Below, piece by piece: positions 1-8,411 of a stretch of DNA of 43,041 bases; positions within the stretch are counted from its first letter, which is position 1; each line of letters begins with the position of its first letter. The stretch spans positions 1-43,041 of the forward strand of contig WGCR01000550.1 of the NCBI GenBank assembly GCA_015493675.1, written 5' to 3'. The notes under the pieces are model-generated. The model did no database searches and had not been told where the DNA came from. It was given only the letters and a program-made list of their open reading frames with translations. Position numbers and translations under genes: made by a program. The DNA comes from Anaerolineae bacterium. GTDB taxonomy: Bacteria > Chloroflexota > Anaerolineae > J102.

Positions 1-9
1 GCTGCTCAT
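1..9 (-). CDS. possible first codons of a gene downstream of mutL (partial)
   Basis: An ATG on the minus strand at 9-7 follows the mutL stop by 22 bases and would be the next gene of the same transcript. Only three codons (M-S-S) lie in the window, so the product cannot be identified. In many bacteria the gene after mutL is miaA, but nothing here tests that. Confidence 0.2.
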
Positions 10-31
10 GGCGTCCGTTCTCGGAGCCAGA

Positions 32-1843
32 TCAGGCCCCCAGCCGCCCGAATTGTTTTTCCAGGGCCGTGGCGCTGAGATGCAGCATGGTGGGACGCCC
101 GTGCGGGCAACTACGGGGATTATCGCATTGTTCCAATTGGCGCAGGAGCTCCCGCTGTTCCGCCACCGAGAGCGCCTGCCCGCCCTTGATGGCCAGGCGC
201 TTGCAGATCATGGTGACCATGGCGTCTTCCCGGGCCTTGCCTACCAAATCGGTGCGATCGGCCAGACCCGACGCCACCTCCTCCAGCAGGCGCTGCGGAT
301 CCTGCTTGCCCATGAACGCGGGCACGGCCCGCAGCAGGTAGCTGCCCTCGCCAAATGGTTCGATCTCGAAACCGCTTTTGTTCAGAGTTTCGATGTGATC
401 GGCGATGAGTCCCGCCAGTTGGGAGCCCAACTCGATAGTGAGAGGTTGCAGCAGTTGCTGGCGGGCGATGGGCTGCTGCTCCGATTTCATAATCTTCTCG
501 TAGAGAATGCGCTCATGGGCCGCATGTTGATCGATGAGATACATGCCATCGGGCCCCTCGGCGATGAGATAGGTGGCCGCGATCTGCCCCACGGGTCGCA
601 GAGGGGGCAAGCGGTCTCCCTGGGGCTGCGGCGCAGCGGGGCGGGGAGACGCCGCCACATCGTCCCTCCCCACCAAAGGCGTTTCATGCTCCGGCTGGTG
701 AGCGCCCTGGCGATAGAGGTCCATGGCCAGTTGTCCGGGCGAGGTCTCTGTTTGCCCCGCCTGCATCAGGGTCTGACGCCGCGCAGCCCACTGGCTGCGG
801 TAATCATGGGGATGATCGGGCGTTTGCAGCTCGCGGGTGATGGGCGCCTGCCCCTGCAAGGAACGATGCACCGCCCGCTGCACCGCCCGGAAAACCAGGG
901 ACGCCTCGCGGAATCGCACCTCGGCCTTAGTGGGATGCACATTCACATCCACCAGCTCCGGCGGCATCTCGATAAACAGCGCCGCCACCGGATAACGCCC
1001 TACCATGAGCAGGGTGTGATAGGCCTGAATGACGGCAAAAGTCAGGTTACGGTCCTGAATATAGCGTCTATTGACAAAGAGCTCGATATAGCTGCGATTG
1101 CCCCGGTGCAGGCTGGGGGCGCTGACAAAGCCGCTGACGCGGATGTCTGGCGTGACAGGATCATCGTTTTCAGCCACCGGCAGCATCTGCCCGGCCACAT
1201 CGGGGCCATAGACCTTGACCAGCGCGGCCATGCGGTCGCCATTGCCGGGCGTCTGAAAGCCAAGACGGCCCTGAGTCACATAGCTGAATCGCACTTCGGG
1301 ATAAGCCAGCGCGTAGCGGGTGACGATCTTGCTGATGCGCCCCGCTTCGGCGGCATCGGTGCGCAGGAATTTCTTGCGAGCCGGCGTATTCCAGAAAAGA
1401 TGCTCCACGGTGATGCTGGTTCCGGGCGGCGCGCCGATGGCCCGCTGGCTGATGAGCTTGCTTCCCTCCAGCTTGATCTCCACGCCCGCGGCCGCGTCGG
1501 CCGGCCGGGTGATGAGCGTGGTCTTGCTGACGGCGCTGATAGCGGCCAGGGCCTCGCCCCGGAAGCCCAGGGTGGCGATGTGCTCCAGTTCATCGGCGGA
1601 GCGGATTTTGGAAGTGGCATGACGCTGAAAAGCCAGCGGCGCTTCGGTGGCGGAGATGCCGCTGCCATTATCGATGATGCGAATCAGGCGTTTGCCGCCG
1701 CCCGCAATTTCCACGCGGATATCAGTGGCTCCGGCGTCGAGGCTGTTCTCGATGAGCTCCTTGACCACCGAGGCGGGGCGCTCCACCACCTCGCCCGCGG
1801 CGATTTTGTCGGCGACATCAGAAGGCAATACGTGAATAGACAT
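32..1843 (-). CDS. mutL: DNA mismatch repair protein MutL
   Basis: MutL is the ATP-dependent matchmaker of methyl-independent mismatch repair and, in bacteria without MutH, also the nicking endonuclease. The 603-residue product has the GHKL ATPase motifs in order: ELIENSLDAGAT (about 29-40), DNGSGI (58-63) and TLGFRGEAL (91-99). The C-terminal dimerisation domain carries DQHAAHERILYE (about 437-448), the DQHA-x2-E-x4-E metal-binding endonuclease signature, plus CPHGRPT near 578, so this is the nuclease-active type. The frame is open for 57 codons further upstream, but the ATG at 1843 gives the conserved family start MSIHVLPSDVADKIAAGEVV. It is divergent from the HAD gene, with about 97 bases between the two starts. 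It is a housekeeping gene at the edge of the polysaccharide locus. Identification is secure. Confidence 0.97.
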   Translation of the reverse strand: MSIHVLPSDVADKIAAGEVVERPASVVKELIENSLDAGATDIRVEIAGGGKRLIRIIDNGSGISATEAPLAFQRHATSKIRSADELEHIATLGFRGEALAAISAVSKTTLITRPADAAAGVEIKLEGSKLISQRAIGAPPGTSITVEHLFWNTPARKKFLRTDAAEAGRISKIVTRYALAYPEVRFSYVTQGRLGFQTPGNGDRMAALVKVYGPDVAGQMLPVAENDDPVTPDIRVSGFVSAPSLHRGNRSYIELFVNRRYIQDRNLTFAVIQAYHTLLMVGRYPVAALFIEMPPELVDVNVHPTKAEVRFREASLVFRAVQRAVHRSLQGQAPITRELQTPDHPHDYRSQWAARRQTLMQAGQTETSPGQLAMDLYRQGAHQPEHETPLVGRDDVAASPRPAAPQPQGDRLPPLRPVGQIAATYLIAEGPDGMYLIDQHAAHERILYEKIMKSEQQPIARQQLLQPLTIELGSQLAGLIADHIETLNKSGFEIEPFGEGSYLLRAVPAFMGKQDPQRLLEEVASGLADRTDLVGKAREDAMVTMICKRLAIKGGQALSVAEQRELLRQLEQCDNPRSCPHGRPTMLHLSATALEKQFGRLGA

Positions 1844-1891
1844 GGGAGTATTATAAACGCGAGAGGACGAATGGGCGAGCGTGTGAGGGGC

Positions 1892-1905
1892 CAGAGGCCA
1901 GAGTT
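1892..1905. repeat. two CAGA-type 7-mers between mutL and the HAD gene
   Basis: CAGAGGC followed by CAGAGTT lies in the divergent mutL/HAD intergenic region. It is the smallest member of the CAGA-nnn(n) family that is expanded around capF, the IVS-type gene and capG at 34.5-35.6 kb. With only two units it could be chance. Confidence 0.35.
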
Positions 1906-1940
1906 TGCGCGTTGGAGGGATGTCGCGGGATAATGAGGCC

Positions 1941-2609
1941 ATGAAAACGCCACATCCCCCTGACGTGGACTGGCTCTGTTTCGACCTGGACAATACACTA
2001 TATCCTCTCAGCAACGGCCTGTGGGAGGCGATCGATCAGCGGATTCAGGACTATGTCGCCAAAACGTTGAATTTATCGCTGGATGAAGCGCGGCGGGTGC
2101 AAAAACAGTATTGGCGGCAATACGGCACCACGCTGGCGGGTCTGATGGCGGAGCATGGCGTGCAGCCAGGGCCGTATCTGGCCTATGTGCACAATTTCGA
2201 TGTGACGCCCTACATGGGACCCAACCCCGGACTGAAAGCGCTGCTGCGGGCGCTGCCCCAGCACAAGCTGATCTTTACCAATGCCTCGTCGCAACACGCG
2301 CATAACGTACTGCGGGCGCTGGAAGTGGCGGATTTCTTCGAATATGTCATTGGGGTGGAAGAAGTGGATTACATCCCCAAGCCAGACCCGCGGGCCTATC
2401 AGAAATGCCTGCTGCTGACGGGGGTGAAGCCCGTCCGCAGCATGTTCATCGACGATCTCATCGAAAATCTGAAACCGGCCAAAGAGCTGGGAATGGTGAC
2501 AGCGCTGGTCAGCCCCCGTCGGCCTGTTCACGACGAGGCGGTGGATTATCATCTGACGCGTATCGAGGACCTGGCCGGTGTGTTCGGGGTGACGCCGGAG
2601 GAGGCGTGA
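1941..2609 (+). CDS. HAD-superfamily hydrolase, pyrimidine 5'-nucleotidase-like
   Basis: The 222-residue protein has all four haloacid dehalogenase motifs: I, CFDLDNTLYPL near the N terminus (nucleophile and acid/base aspartates); II, LIFTNAS; III, the lysine of YIPKPDPRAYQ; IV, MFIDDLIENL. The DLDNTLYP form and the overall length resemble the pyrimidine 5'-nucleotidase/Sdt1-like subfamily, soluble phosphatases acting on nucleoside monophosphates or other small phosphate esters. The substrate is inferred from subfamily resemblance only. The start at 1941 (MKTPHPPD) is preferred because the fold begins soon after; an in-frame ATG at 1920 with an adjacent GGAGGG is an alternative. It is transcribed away from mutL and is probably not part of the glycan pathway. 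Confidence 0.85.
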   Translation: MKTPHPPDVDWLCFDLDNTLYPLSNGLWEAIDQRIQDYVAKTLNLSLDEARRVQKQYWRQYGTTLAGLMAEHGVQPGPYLAYVHNFDVTPYMGPNPGLKALLRALPQHKLIFTNASSQHAHNVLRALEVADFFEYVIGVEEVDYIPKPDPRAYQKCLLLTGVKPVRSMFIDDLIENLKPAKELGMVTALVSPRRPVHDEAVDYHLTRIEDLAGVFGVTPEEA

Positions 2610-2825
2610 GCCATCAGCAATCCAACCGCGGGCGCGGGCGCGCCGACACCGATGAAAATGACGCTGGCCAACAGACCGTGGACGGTCGTGTTCGACGCCT
2701 GGCATCGTCCATCGCCCCCGGCCTATCGTCTACTTTCAAAACAGACGCAATGAGCGGCAGCACGCCGATAAGGAATGAAAATGAGGACACGGATTTCCAC
2801 GGCCTTCGGTCACAGATTTTCACGA

Positions 2826-2855
2826 TTTATCCGCGTTCATCCGCGTTCATCTGCG
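2826..2855. repeat. 10-bp tandem repeat, three units (TTCATCCGCG type)
   Basis: Three consecutive 10-mers, TTTATCCGCG, TTCATCCGCG and TTCATCTGCG, sit in the 275-base gap between the HAD gene and the first glycosyltransferase. The preceding bases (CACAGATTTTCACG) and the stretch at 42885-42900 (ATCTGTATAATCTGTG) look like the same class of dispersed intergenic repeat. No gene or hairpin terminator is visible in this gap. Confidence 0.6.
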
Positions 2856-2884
2856 TCCTATTTACGAAGCAGGGACGGTGGGAG

Positions 2885-3835
2885 ATGACGCCTCCGCAAT
2901 TGAGTATCGTCATCGTAAGCTGGAATGTGCGGGAGCTTTTGTTGCGCTGTCTTCAGGCGCTACCGGCAGCGGTGGAGGACCTCTCGTATGAGGTGATCGT
3001 GGTGGACAACGCGTCGGAGGACGGCACGGTGGCAGCGGTGCAGAGCTCCTTTCCGGAGGTGAAGGTGAAGGTCAATCAGCGCAATCTGTTCTATGCCGCG
3101 GCTGCGAATCAGGGGCTGGCGCTGGCAAACGGCAGCTATATTTTGCTGATGAATCCAGACATGCTCCCACATCCTCACAGCATCGCCCGGTTGTTCCGCT
3201 ACGCGGAAGCGCATCCCCGGGCCGGGTTGCTGGGGCCGCGCATCTTCGACGCCCGGGGGCAGGACGATTGGCGCACAGGACGGGAGTATCCCACGCCCTG
3301 GTCGGAATTTGTAGATTGGTCGGGCCTGGCGCATTTATTTTCATTCATGCCATTTTTGTTAAAAAACCGTCGTCTGGCGTATGATAGGGATCAGAGTTCG
3401 GCTGTGCCTCTGCTTTCCGGGGCGTGTCTCCTTTTTCCTCCCCAATTACCTGCTTCCCTGCGCCAATTTGATTCCGGTTTTCTCATGTACGGCGAAGATA
3501 TCGATCTTTGTCGGCGCATCGACCGCGCCAGACTTCAGAAAATCCTGGTCTCCGACGCCCGCATGACGCATATCGGCGGCGCCAGCAGCAAGCAACAGCC
3601 GGTCATCACAGCACTGTTGGCGGTCGTAGCGATGAATCGGTATTTTCATCAATGGGATGGCAGGCTCACAGCCTGGCTGCATCGGGCGCTGATGGGCCTG
3701 ATCAGCCTGACAAAAACCGTCGTTTTTTGCACCGGCAGTGTGATACACGCCCAATGGCGAAAAAGATGCCGGACATATCGGCGCATCCTGAACTGGGCTA
3801 TTCTGGGAGCTGCCAGGAATGTCATCTTGGGTTAG
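2885..3835 (+). CDS. family 2 glycosyltransferase (rhamnosyltransferase-like)
   Basis: The 316-residue cytoplasmic GT2 enzyme has the GT-A nucleotide-binding start LSIVIVSWNVRELLLRCL, the sugar-nucleotide segment VVDNASEDGT, a metal-binding NPD in YILLMNPDMLPH, and the acceptor-side motif FLMYGEDIDLCRRI with a following HIGGASS. These are typical of dTDP-rhamnosyl or related transferases that extend lipid-linked oligosaccharides. The reading frame is open 160 codons upstream, but the ATG at 2885 gives the canonical family start and is preceded by a GGGAG stretch. A mildly hydrophobic segment near the C terminus may touch the membrane. It is the first glycan gene of the locus, followed after 67 bases by another GT2. 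Donor and acceptor cannot be read from sequence. Confidence 0.88.
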   Translation: MTPPQLSIVIVSWNVRELLLRCLQALPAAVEDLSYEVIVVDNASEDGTVAAVQSSFPEVKVKVNQRNLFYAAAANQGLALANGSYILLMNPDMLPHPHSIARLFRYAEAHPRAGLLGPRIFDARGQDDWRTGREYPTPWSEFVDWSGLAHLFSFMPFLLKNRRLAYDRDQSSAVPLLSGACLLFPPQLPASLRQFDSGFLMYGEDIDLCRRIDRARLQKILVSDARMTHIGGASSKQQPVITALLAVVAMNRYFHQWDGRLTAWLHRALMGLISLTKTVVFCTGSVIHAQWRKRCRTYRRILNWAILGAARNVILG

Positions 3836-3902
3836 CGCCTTATCCCATTTGTGATGTAAAATAATTTTTTGTACGCATCTCTCCATCCCCCCGCTCGATG
3901 TC

Positions 3903-4949
3903 ATGATTAAACCCAATCCCCTGCCTCTGAATTTGCGCGCATCCGTCATCATCCCGGCCTACAACGCCAGCGATGTATTGCCGCGCTGCTTGCAGGCGCT
4001 GGAACATCAAACGATTCCCCAGGATCAATACGAAGTCATCGTCATCGATGATGGCAGCACCGACGACACGGCAGAGCTGGCCCGGGGTGGCGGCGCACAG
4101 GTAATGACAGTCAATCACGTAGGCCCGGCGGCAGCCCGCAACGCAGGCGCCGAACTGGCCCGAGCCGATATTATCGTCTTTACAGACGCCGATTGCGAAC
4201 CCGCTCCCGATTTTATCGAACGCATTCTGGAACCCTTCGATGCGCCGGTGGTCAGTGGCGCCCGCGGCGTCTATCGCACCCAGCAGAAGTCGCTGGTAGC
4301 CCGTTTCATCCAACTGGAATACGAGGAGCGTTATCAGCGTATCGCCAAAGTGGAAGATGAACATGGATCCGTCGACGCCCTGGACACCTCTTATGCGGCT
4401 TACCGACGCGATGTCTTTCTCGATGCCGGCGGTTTCGACACCCGCTATCTTCAAGCCGCAGTGGAAGATCATGAGCTTTCTTATCGATTGGCCCACGAAG
4501 GCCATATTTTCCGGTTCGCGCCGGCAGCGGCTGTGTATCATTGGCACGTAGACAGCATCAGCCAATACGCCCGCCGCAAATTCCGCATCGGTTATTGGAA
4601 GGCGTTTCTCACCAAACAATATCCCAATTACGCTATCAATGATTCACACACCACACAAAGCCTGAAGGTGCAGATTCTGTTGGCGGCCATCTTGCCATTC
4701 ACGCTCATCCTGTGGCCGTTCTGGCCGATGGCGGGCTGGCTGTCTCTGGCATTGATCGCGATCTTTCTTCTCAGCGCCATACCGTTGCTGAAACTCATCT
4801 ACCAACGCGAACGTCCCGTGCTGCTGATTGCACTCCCCATGCTGTTTGTACGCGCCTACGCCTCGGGCCTGGGATTCGTGTGGGGGCTTATTCATGGCCC
4901 GGCCGAAGCCCCGCAAAAAACGCATGTCCTGCGCACAGGGCCACAATAA
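3903..4949 (+). CDS. membrane-associated family 2 glycosyltransferase
   Basis: The 348-residue protein has an N-terminal GT2 domain: ASVIIPAYNASDVLPRCL, VIDDGSTDDT, GPAAARNAGAELA, and the metal-binding TDADCEP. The acceptor region reads GGFDTRYLQAAVEDHELSYRL, with the conserved ED before the catalytic helix. After about residue 255 come two to three hydrophobic segments (for example ILLAAILPFTLILWPFW), so the C terminus is embedded in the membrane. Enzymes of this layout add sugars to polyprenyl-linked intermediates. The start at 3903 directly precedes the conserved core. It lies between the first GT2 and the co-polymerase kinase. Substrate unknown. Confidence 0.87.
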   Translation: MIKPNPLPLNLRASVIIPAYNASDVLPRCLQALEHQTIPQDQYEVIVIDDGSTDDTAELARGGGAQVMTVNHVGPAAARNAGAELARADIIVFTDADCEPAPDFIERILEPFDAPVVSGARGVYRTQQKSLVARFIQLEYEERYQRIAKVEDEHGSVDALDTSYAAYRRDVFLDAGGFDTRYLQAAVEDHELSYRLAHEGHIFRFAPAAAVYHWHVDSISQYARRKFRIGYWKAFLTKQYPNYAINDSHTTQSLKVQILLAAILPFTLILWPFWPMAGWLSLALIAIFLLSAIPLLKLIYQRERPVLLIALPMLFVRAYASGLGFVWGLIHGPAEAPQKTHVLRTGPQ

Positions 4950-5014
4950 CGCCATTATCGCTCCCTGTTTAACCAGGATCGTCCTGTCATGAATTCGAGG
5001 AGATTTACAAAGTC

Positions 5015-6709
5015 ATGGAATTACGTCAATATTGGGAATTACTAAGAAAATGGTTGTGGCTCATCCTGCTGACCACGATTATCGCCGCCCTGGCCGCCTA
5101 TTTCTTCAGTTCCCGTCAGACGCCCATCTATCGGGCCTCAACGCGGCTGCTGGTCAGCCAGAGCGTCAGCAACAGCGCCTCACTGCAATATGCTGATATC
5201 CTGGCGGCGGAGCGACTCTCCAGCACCTACGCCCAAATGCTCACCGCCCGTCCGCTGCTGAAAGCCGCCATCGCCAAGGCGGGCCTGACCGGCATTATCG
5301 CGCCGGAAGATCTGGCCAAATCCGTATCGGTGCAGCCTGTGCGAGACACACAGCTCATTGATCTCCATGTCGAATATCCTGACCCGGTCATCGCAGCCAA
5401 ACTGGCCAACGCCCTGCCCGCAGTCTTCGTCGAATTCAATAATCAACAACAAACAGCGCGCTACCAGGAGTTGAAAACATCCCTGCAGCAACAATTGCAG
5501 GAGCTCAGCCAGGAAATCCAGGACACTGACGCAAAACTGCAAGAGCTGACCGACGCCACCGATGCTGAAAGCAAAGCCCGCCAGGCTGTTCTGGAGGATC
5601 GACTGGCCCAGTACCGCAGCACATTCGGCAATGTCCTGGCTCAGTTGGAAAACATCCGTCTGGCCGAAGCCAACGCGCTGGACACCATCACCGTGGTGGA
5701 GCAAGCGGAAGTGCCGCGACGCCCCGTGCGACCGCGAGTGTTGATGAACACCCTGCTGGCAGCCATCATTGGCGGCATGATCGGCCTGGGCGCTGCTTTT
5801 CTCATCGAATATCTGGATGATTCCATCAAATCTCCTGACGATATCGCTCGCCTTACTTCGGTCAGCACATTGGGCGTGATTGCCAGAGGCAAAGACGATA
5901 AAACGAACGCCATCATCACCCTGGAAGACCCGCGCTCTCCCACCGCCGAAGCTTATCGCACTGTCCGCACAGGCATCCAGTTTGCCAGCGTGGATAATCC
6001 CGTCCGCACCATTGTAGTCACCAGCGCCGGGCCGGGCGAGGGCAAAAGCACGACAACAGCCAACCTGGCCGTCGTTATGGCGCAGGCGAATAAAAAAGTT
6101 ATCCTGATCGATGCAGACCTGCGCAAACCCACCCAACACAAACGCTGGGGCGTGCCCAACACGGTGGGGCTCACCGGCGCGCTGCTGATGGATGAACTCT
6201 CCGCCAATCTGGATTATCTGCTCGCCCCCACCCAGGTGGAAAACCTGTGGCTGCTCACAAGCGGCCAATTGCCCCACAACCCTTCCGAATTGCTGGGCTC
6301 CCACAAACTGAAACTGCTCACAGAGCACCTGCTCAAAGACTACGATATCCTGATTTTCGATTCGCCGCCGGCGCTGGCAGTAACCGACCCGGTCATTCTG
6401 AGTCAGGAAATGGATGGCGTCATCATCGTTGTCGACGCCGGCAGCACGCGCGAACCGGCGCTGGCCCATATCCTGTCCGAAATGGAAAAGGCAAAAGCGC
6501 ATATCCTGGGCTTTGTGCTCAACCGATACAGCAATCGCAGCAACGCAGGCTACTACTACTATTACTACAACCGTTATTATCGGGAAGATGATTCCGAGTC
6601 GCCAGGCGACGGCGATCATAAGGGCAAGCAGCGACGCAGAACCAAAAAAAGCCGCAAATCAGGCAACAAAAACTGGCTCATCCGCCAATTTTCCCGTTTA
6701 ACACGCTAA
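5015..6709 (+). CDS. fused Wzz/Wzc-type polysaccharide co-polymerase and BY-kinase
   Basis: This single 564-residue protein joins chain-length regulator and tyrosine autokinase. The Wzz domain begins at the N terminus (ELRQYWELLRKWLWLILLTTIIAALAAYF spans the first membrane segment), followed by an extracytoplasmic coiled-coil-rich region and a second membrane segment (LLAAIIGGMIGLGAAFLIEYL). The cytoplasmic BY-kinase has Walker A AGPGEGKSTT (about 337-346), Walker A' ILIDADLRKP (about 363) and Walker B DILIFDSPPA. A tyrosine cluster, GYYYYYYNRYY, lies near 510-521. Unlike most family members the cluster is not terminal: a basic tail of about 40 residues (KQRRRTKKSRKSG...) follows. The RBS GAGGAG at 4998 supports the start. 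It controls chain length by phosphorylation cycling; no cognate phosphatase is visible in the window. Confidence 0.93.
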   Translation: MELRQYWELLRKWLWLILLTTIIAALAAYFFSSRQTPIYRASTRLLVSQSVSNSASLQYADILAAERLSSTYAQMLTARPLLKAAIAKAGLTGIIAPEDLAKSVSVQPVRDTQLIDLHVEYPDPVIAAKLANALPAVFVEFNNQQQTARYQELKTSLQQQLQELSQEIQDTDAKLQELTDATDAESKARQAVLEDRLAQYRSTFGNVLAQLENIRLAEANALDTITVVEQAEVPRRPVRPRVLMNTLLAAIIGGMIGLGAAFLIEYLDDSIKSPDDIARLTSVSTLGVIARGKDDKTNAIITLEDPRSPTAEAYRTVRTGIQFASVDNPVRTIVVTSAGPGEGKSTTTANLAVVMAQANKKVILIDADLRKPTQHKRWGVPNTVGLTGALLMDELSANLDYLLAPTQVENLWLLTSGQLPHNPSELLGSHKLKLLTEHLLKDYDILIFDSPPALAVTDPVILSQEMDGVIIVVDAGSTREPALAHILSEMEKAKAHILGFVLNRYSNRSNAGYYYYYYNRYYREDDSESPGDGDHKGKQRRRTKKSRKSGNKNWLIRQFSRLTR

Positions 6710-6724
6710 TCTCGAAACGAATTC

Positions 6725-7693
6725 ATGGTTGAACGCATCCTCATCACCGGCGGCGCCGGCTTTATTGGCAGCCACCTGGCGGAACAACTGCTCGATTCAG
6801 GTAAAGAAGTCGCGATTCTCGATAACCTCTCCACCGGGCGATTCGAAAACATCGCACATTTGGTGGGACGCCCCGGCTTTTCGTTCGCCATCGCCAGCAT
6901 CACCGACACGCCGGTTTTGGATCGACTGGCCAGCGAGAGCCAGGCCATCGTTCATCTGGCCGCGGCGGTAGGCGTCAAACTGGTGGTGGAGCAGCCGGTG
7001 CAGACCATCGAGACCAACATCATGGGGGCGGAGGCTGTACTGAAAGCAGCAGCCCGCTATCGGGCCAAGGTGCTCATCGCCTCCACCTCTGAAGTCTACG
7101 GCAAGGGCGTACGCGTCCCCTTCCGGGAAGATGATAATGTGGTGCTGGGCCCCACCAGCCGCAATCGCTGGGCTTACGCCGCCTCTAAAATGGTGGATGA
7201 ATTTCTGGGGCTGGCTTATTTTCAGAAATACGATCTGCCAGTGGTAATCGCCCGCCTTTTCAACACCGTTGGCCCCCGCCAGACTGGCCGCTATGGCATG
7301 GTCATCCCCCGATTTGTGGGACAGGCCCTGCGCAACGAGCCCATCACAGTCTATGGCGACGGCTCCCAAAGCCGCTGCTTCTGCGATGTCAGCGACACAG
7401 TGCGGGCACTGGAAGCGCTGCTCGAACAGAAAGAAGCGGTGGGCAGGGTGTTCAATGTGGGTTCGACCGAGGAGATCAGCATTTTGGAGCTGGCCCGACG
7501 CGTGAAATCCCGTCTGAACAGTGATTCGCCCATCCAATTCATTCCTTATGATCAAGCCTACGCCCCTGGCTTCGAAGATATGCAGCGGCGCGTGCCCGAC
7601 ATCACCCGAATTCACGCCCTGCTTGGCTGGCGCCCCCGACTGAACCTGGATGATATTTTACAACGCGTGGCGGATTGGCAACATAGCCGGTGA
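6725..7693 (+). CDS. NAD-dependent nucleotide-sugar epimerase/dehydratase (extended SDR)
   Basis: The 322-residue extended short-chain dehydrogenase/reductase begins with the dinucleotide-binding motif ILITGGAGFIGSHL, has TSEVYG at about 119-124 and the catalytic YxxxK (YAASK, about 150-154), then the substrate-binding RLFNTVGPRQTGRYGMV and ITVYGDGSQSR. The second half resembles UDP-glucuronate decarboxylase and dTDP/GDP-sugar dehydratases, so it probably makes a pentose or 4-keto/4-epi sugar nucleotide for the polysaccharide. The exact reaction is not decidable from motifs. It follows the kinase gene by 15 bases, consistent with an operon. Confidence 0.88.
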   Translation: MVERILITGGAGFIGSHLAEQLLDSGKEVAILDNLSTGRFENIAHLVGRPGFSFAIASITDTPVLDRLASESQAIVHLAAAVGVKLVVEQPVQTIETNIMGAEAVLKAAARYRAKVLIASTSEVYGKGVRVPFREDDNVVLGPTSRNRWAYAASKMVDEFLGLAYFQKYDLPVVIARLFNTVGPRQTGRYGMVIPRFVGQALRNEPITVYGDGSQSRCFCDVSDTVRALEALLEQKEAVGRVFNVGSTEEISILELARRVKSRLNSDSPIQFIPYDQAYAPGFEDMQRRVPDITRIHALLGWRPRLNLDDILQRVADWQHSR

Positions 7694-7803
7694 CAAAGAT
7701 GGCGCTACGCGCCCATCGCCCATCTATCAACCAAGAAAATCGGCAGTGCGTCGCAGCTTTTCAGCTCCCACTGCCGTTCACAATGCCCGGAATCCGTAGC
7801 TGT

Positions 7804-7816
7804 TATCGCTGCGATA
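7804..7816 (+). promoter_or_regulatory. short hairpin just upstream of the NusG-like gene
   Basis: TATCG-CTG-CGATA forms a compact stem-loop in the 151-base gap between the epimerase and the NusG-like gene. There is no following T-run, so it is not a terminator. Specialised NusG factors of the LoaP/RfaH type can recognise a leader hairpin or an ops-like element near their own operon, so it is a candidate recruitment site. No ops consensus is visible. The role is speculative. Confidence 0.2.
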
Positions 7817-7844
7817 GCGGAGCGCGGCGCTCGACCACAACCGT

Positions 7845-8405
7845 ATGACTGGCTCTCAACAAACACTTCCCTGGTACGTCGTTTACACCAAATCACAAAA
7901 AGAATTGCAGGTCGCCAGCCTGTTGGAAGATCGCCAAAAGTTGACTGTGTATCTGCCCGAGGTGTATCAGAAATATCGGGGACAGATCCAACTGAGACCG
8001 CTTTTCCCGCGTTATCTCTTTGTCCAGATGGATCTGGAGGAGAGGGAATCGAGCGTCGTCAATCACACCCCGGGCGTGGTGCGAATGGTGTCATTCGAAG
8101 AGAAGCCGCTGCCCCTGAACGATAGCGTGATTCAGGCGATTCGGGAAGAAGTCGACAGGCTGAATGAAAGCGGCGGCCTGCCGGCAGAACATTTTTCAGA
8201 AGGCGAAACAGTGCGCCTGCGCTCCGGGCCTCTGGCTGGCATGGAAGCTGTCTTCATCAAACATCTCAGACCCCATGATCGCGTGGTGGTGCTGCTGCGC
8301 TTTCTGGGACAAGAAAACCGGGTTGAAATCGATATCTCTGAAATTGAGCCCAAACGCCGTCGCGGCACCCGTGGCCGCGGTCGCAAAATTTCTTACAGGA
8401 AGTAA
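7845..8405 (+). CDS. specialised NusG paralogue (RfaH/LoaP-like antiterminator)
   Basis: The 186-residue protein has the NusG N-terminal domain (LPWYVVYTKSQKELQVASLL, then LRPLFPRYLFVQMDL) and a C-terminal KOW domain (FSEGETVRLRSGPLAGMEAVF). Location inside a polysaccharide operon and a divergent N-terminal domain indicate a paralogue dedicated to long operons, not the housekeeping NusG of secE/rplK. Such proteins bind RNA polymerase and suppress pausing and termination across long clusters. The tail (PKRRRGTRGRGRKISYRK) is unusually basic and could bind nucleic acid. The next gene starts 7 bases downstream with AGGAAG as ribosome site. A strong terminator inside the locus at 11528-11577 would be a natural target (inference). 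Confidence 0.88.
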   Translation: MTGSQQTLPWYVVYTKSQKELQVASLLEDRQKLTVYLPEVYQKYRGQIQLRPLFPRYLFVQMDLEERESSVVNHTPGVVRMVSFEEKPLPLNDSVIQAIREEVDRLNESGGLPAEHFSEGETVRLRSGPLAGMEAVFIKHLRPHDRVVVLLRFLGQENRVEIDISEIEPKRRRGTRGRGRKISYRK

Positions 8406-8411
8406 AGATCA

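Noticed and set aside
8..1933. 641-codon open frame on the plus strand opposite mutL
   Set aside because: It mirrors mutL on the other strand in GC-rich DNA, has no family motifs and is biased toward Gly/Arg/His/Leu like other antisense shadows.
7694..7844. ops/JUMPstart element ahead of the NusG-like gene
   Set aside because: The GGCGGTAGCGTG-type consensus is not present; only a small hairpin was found.
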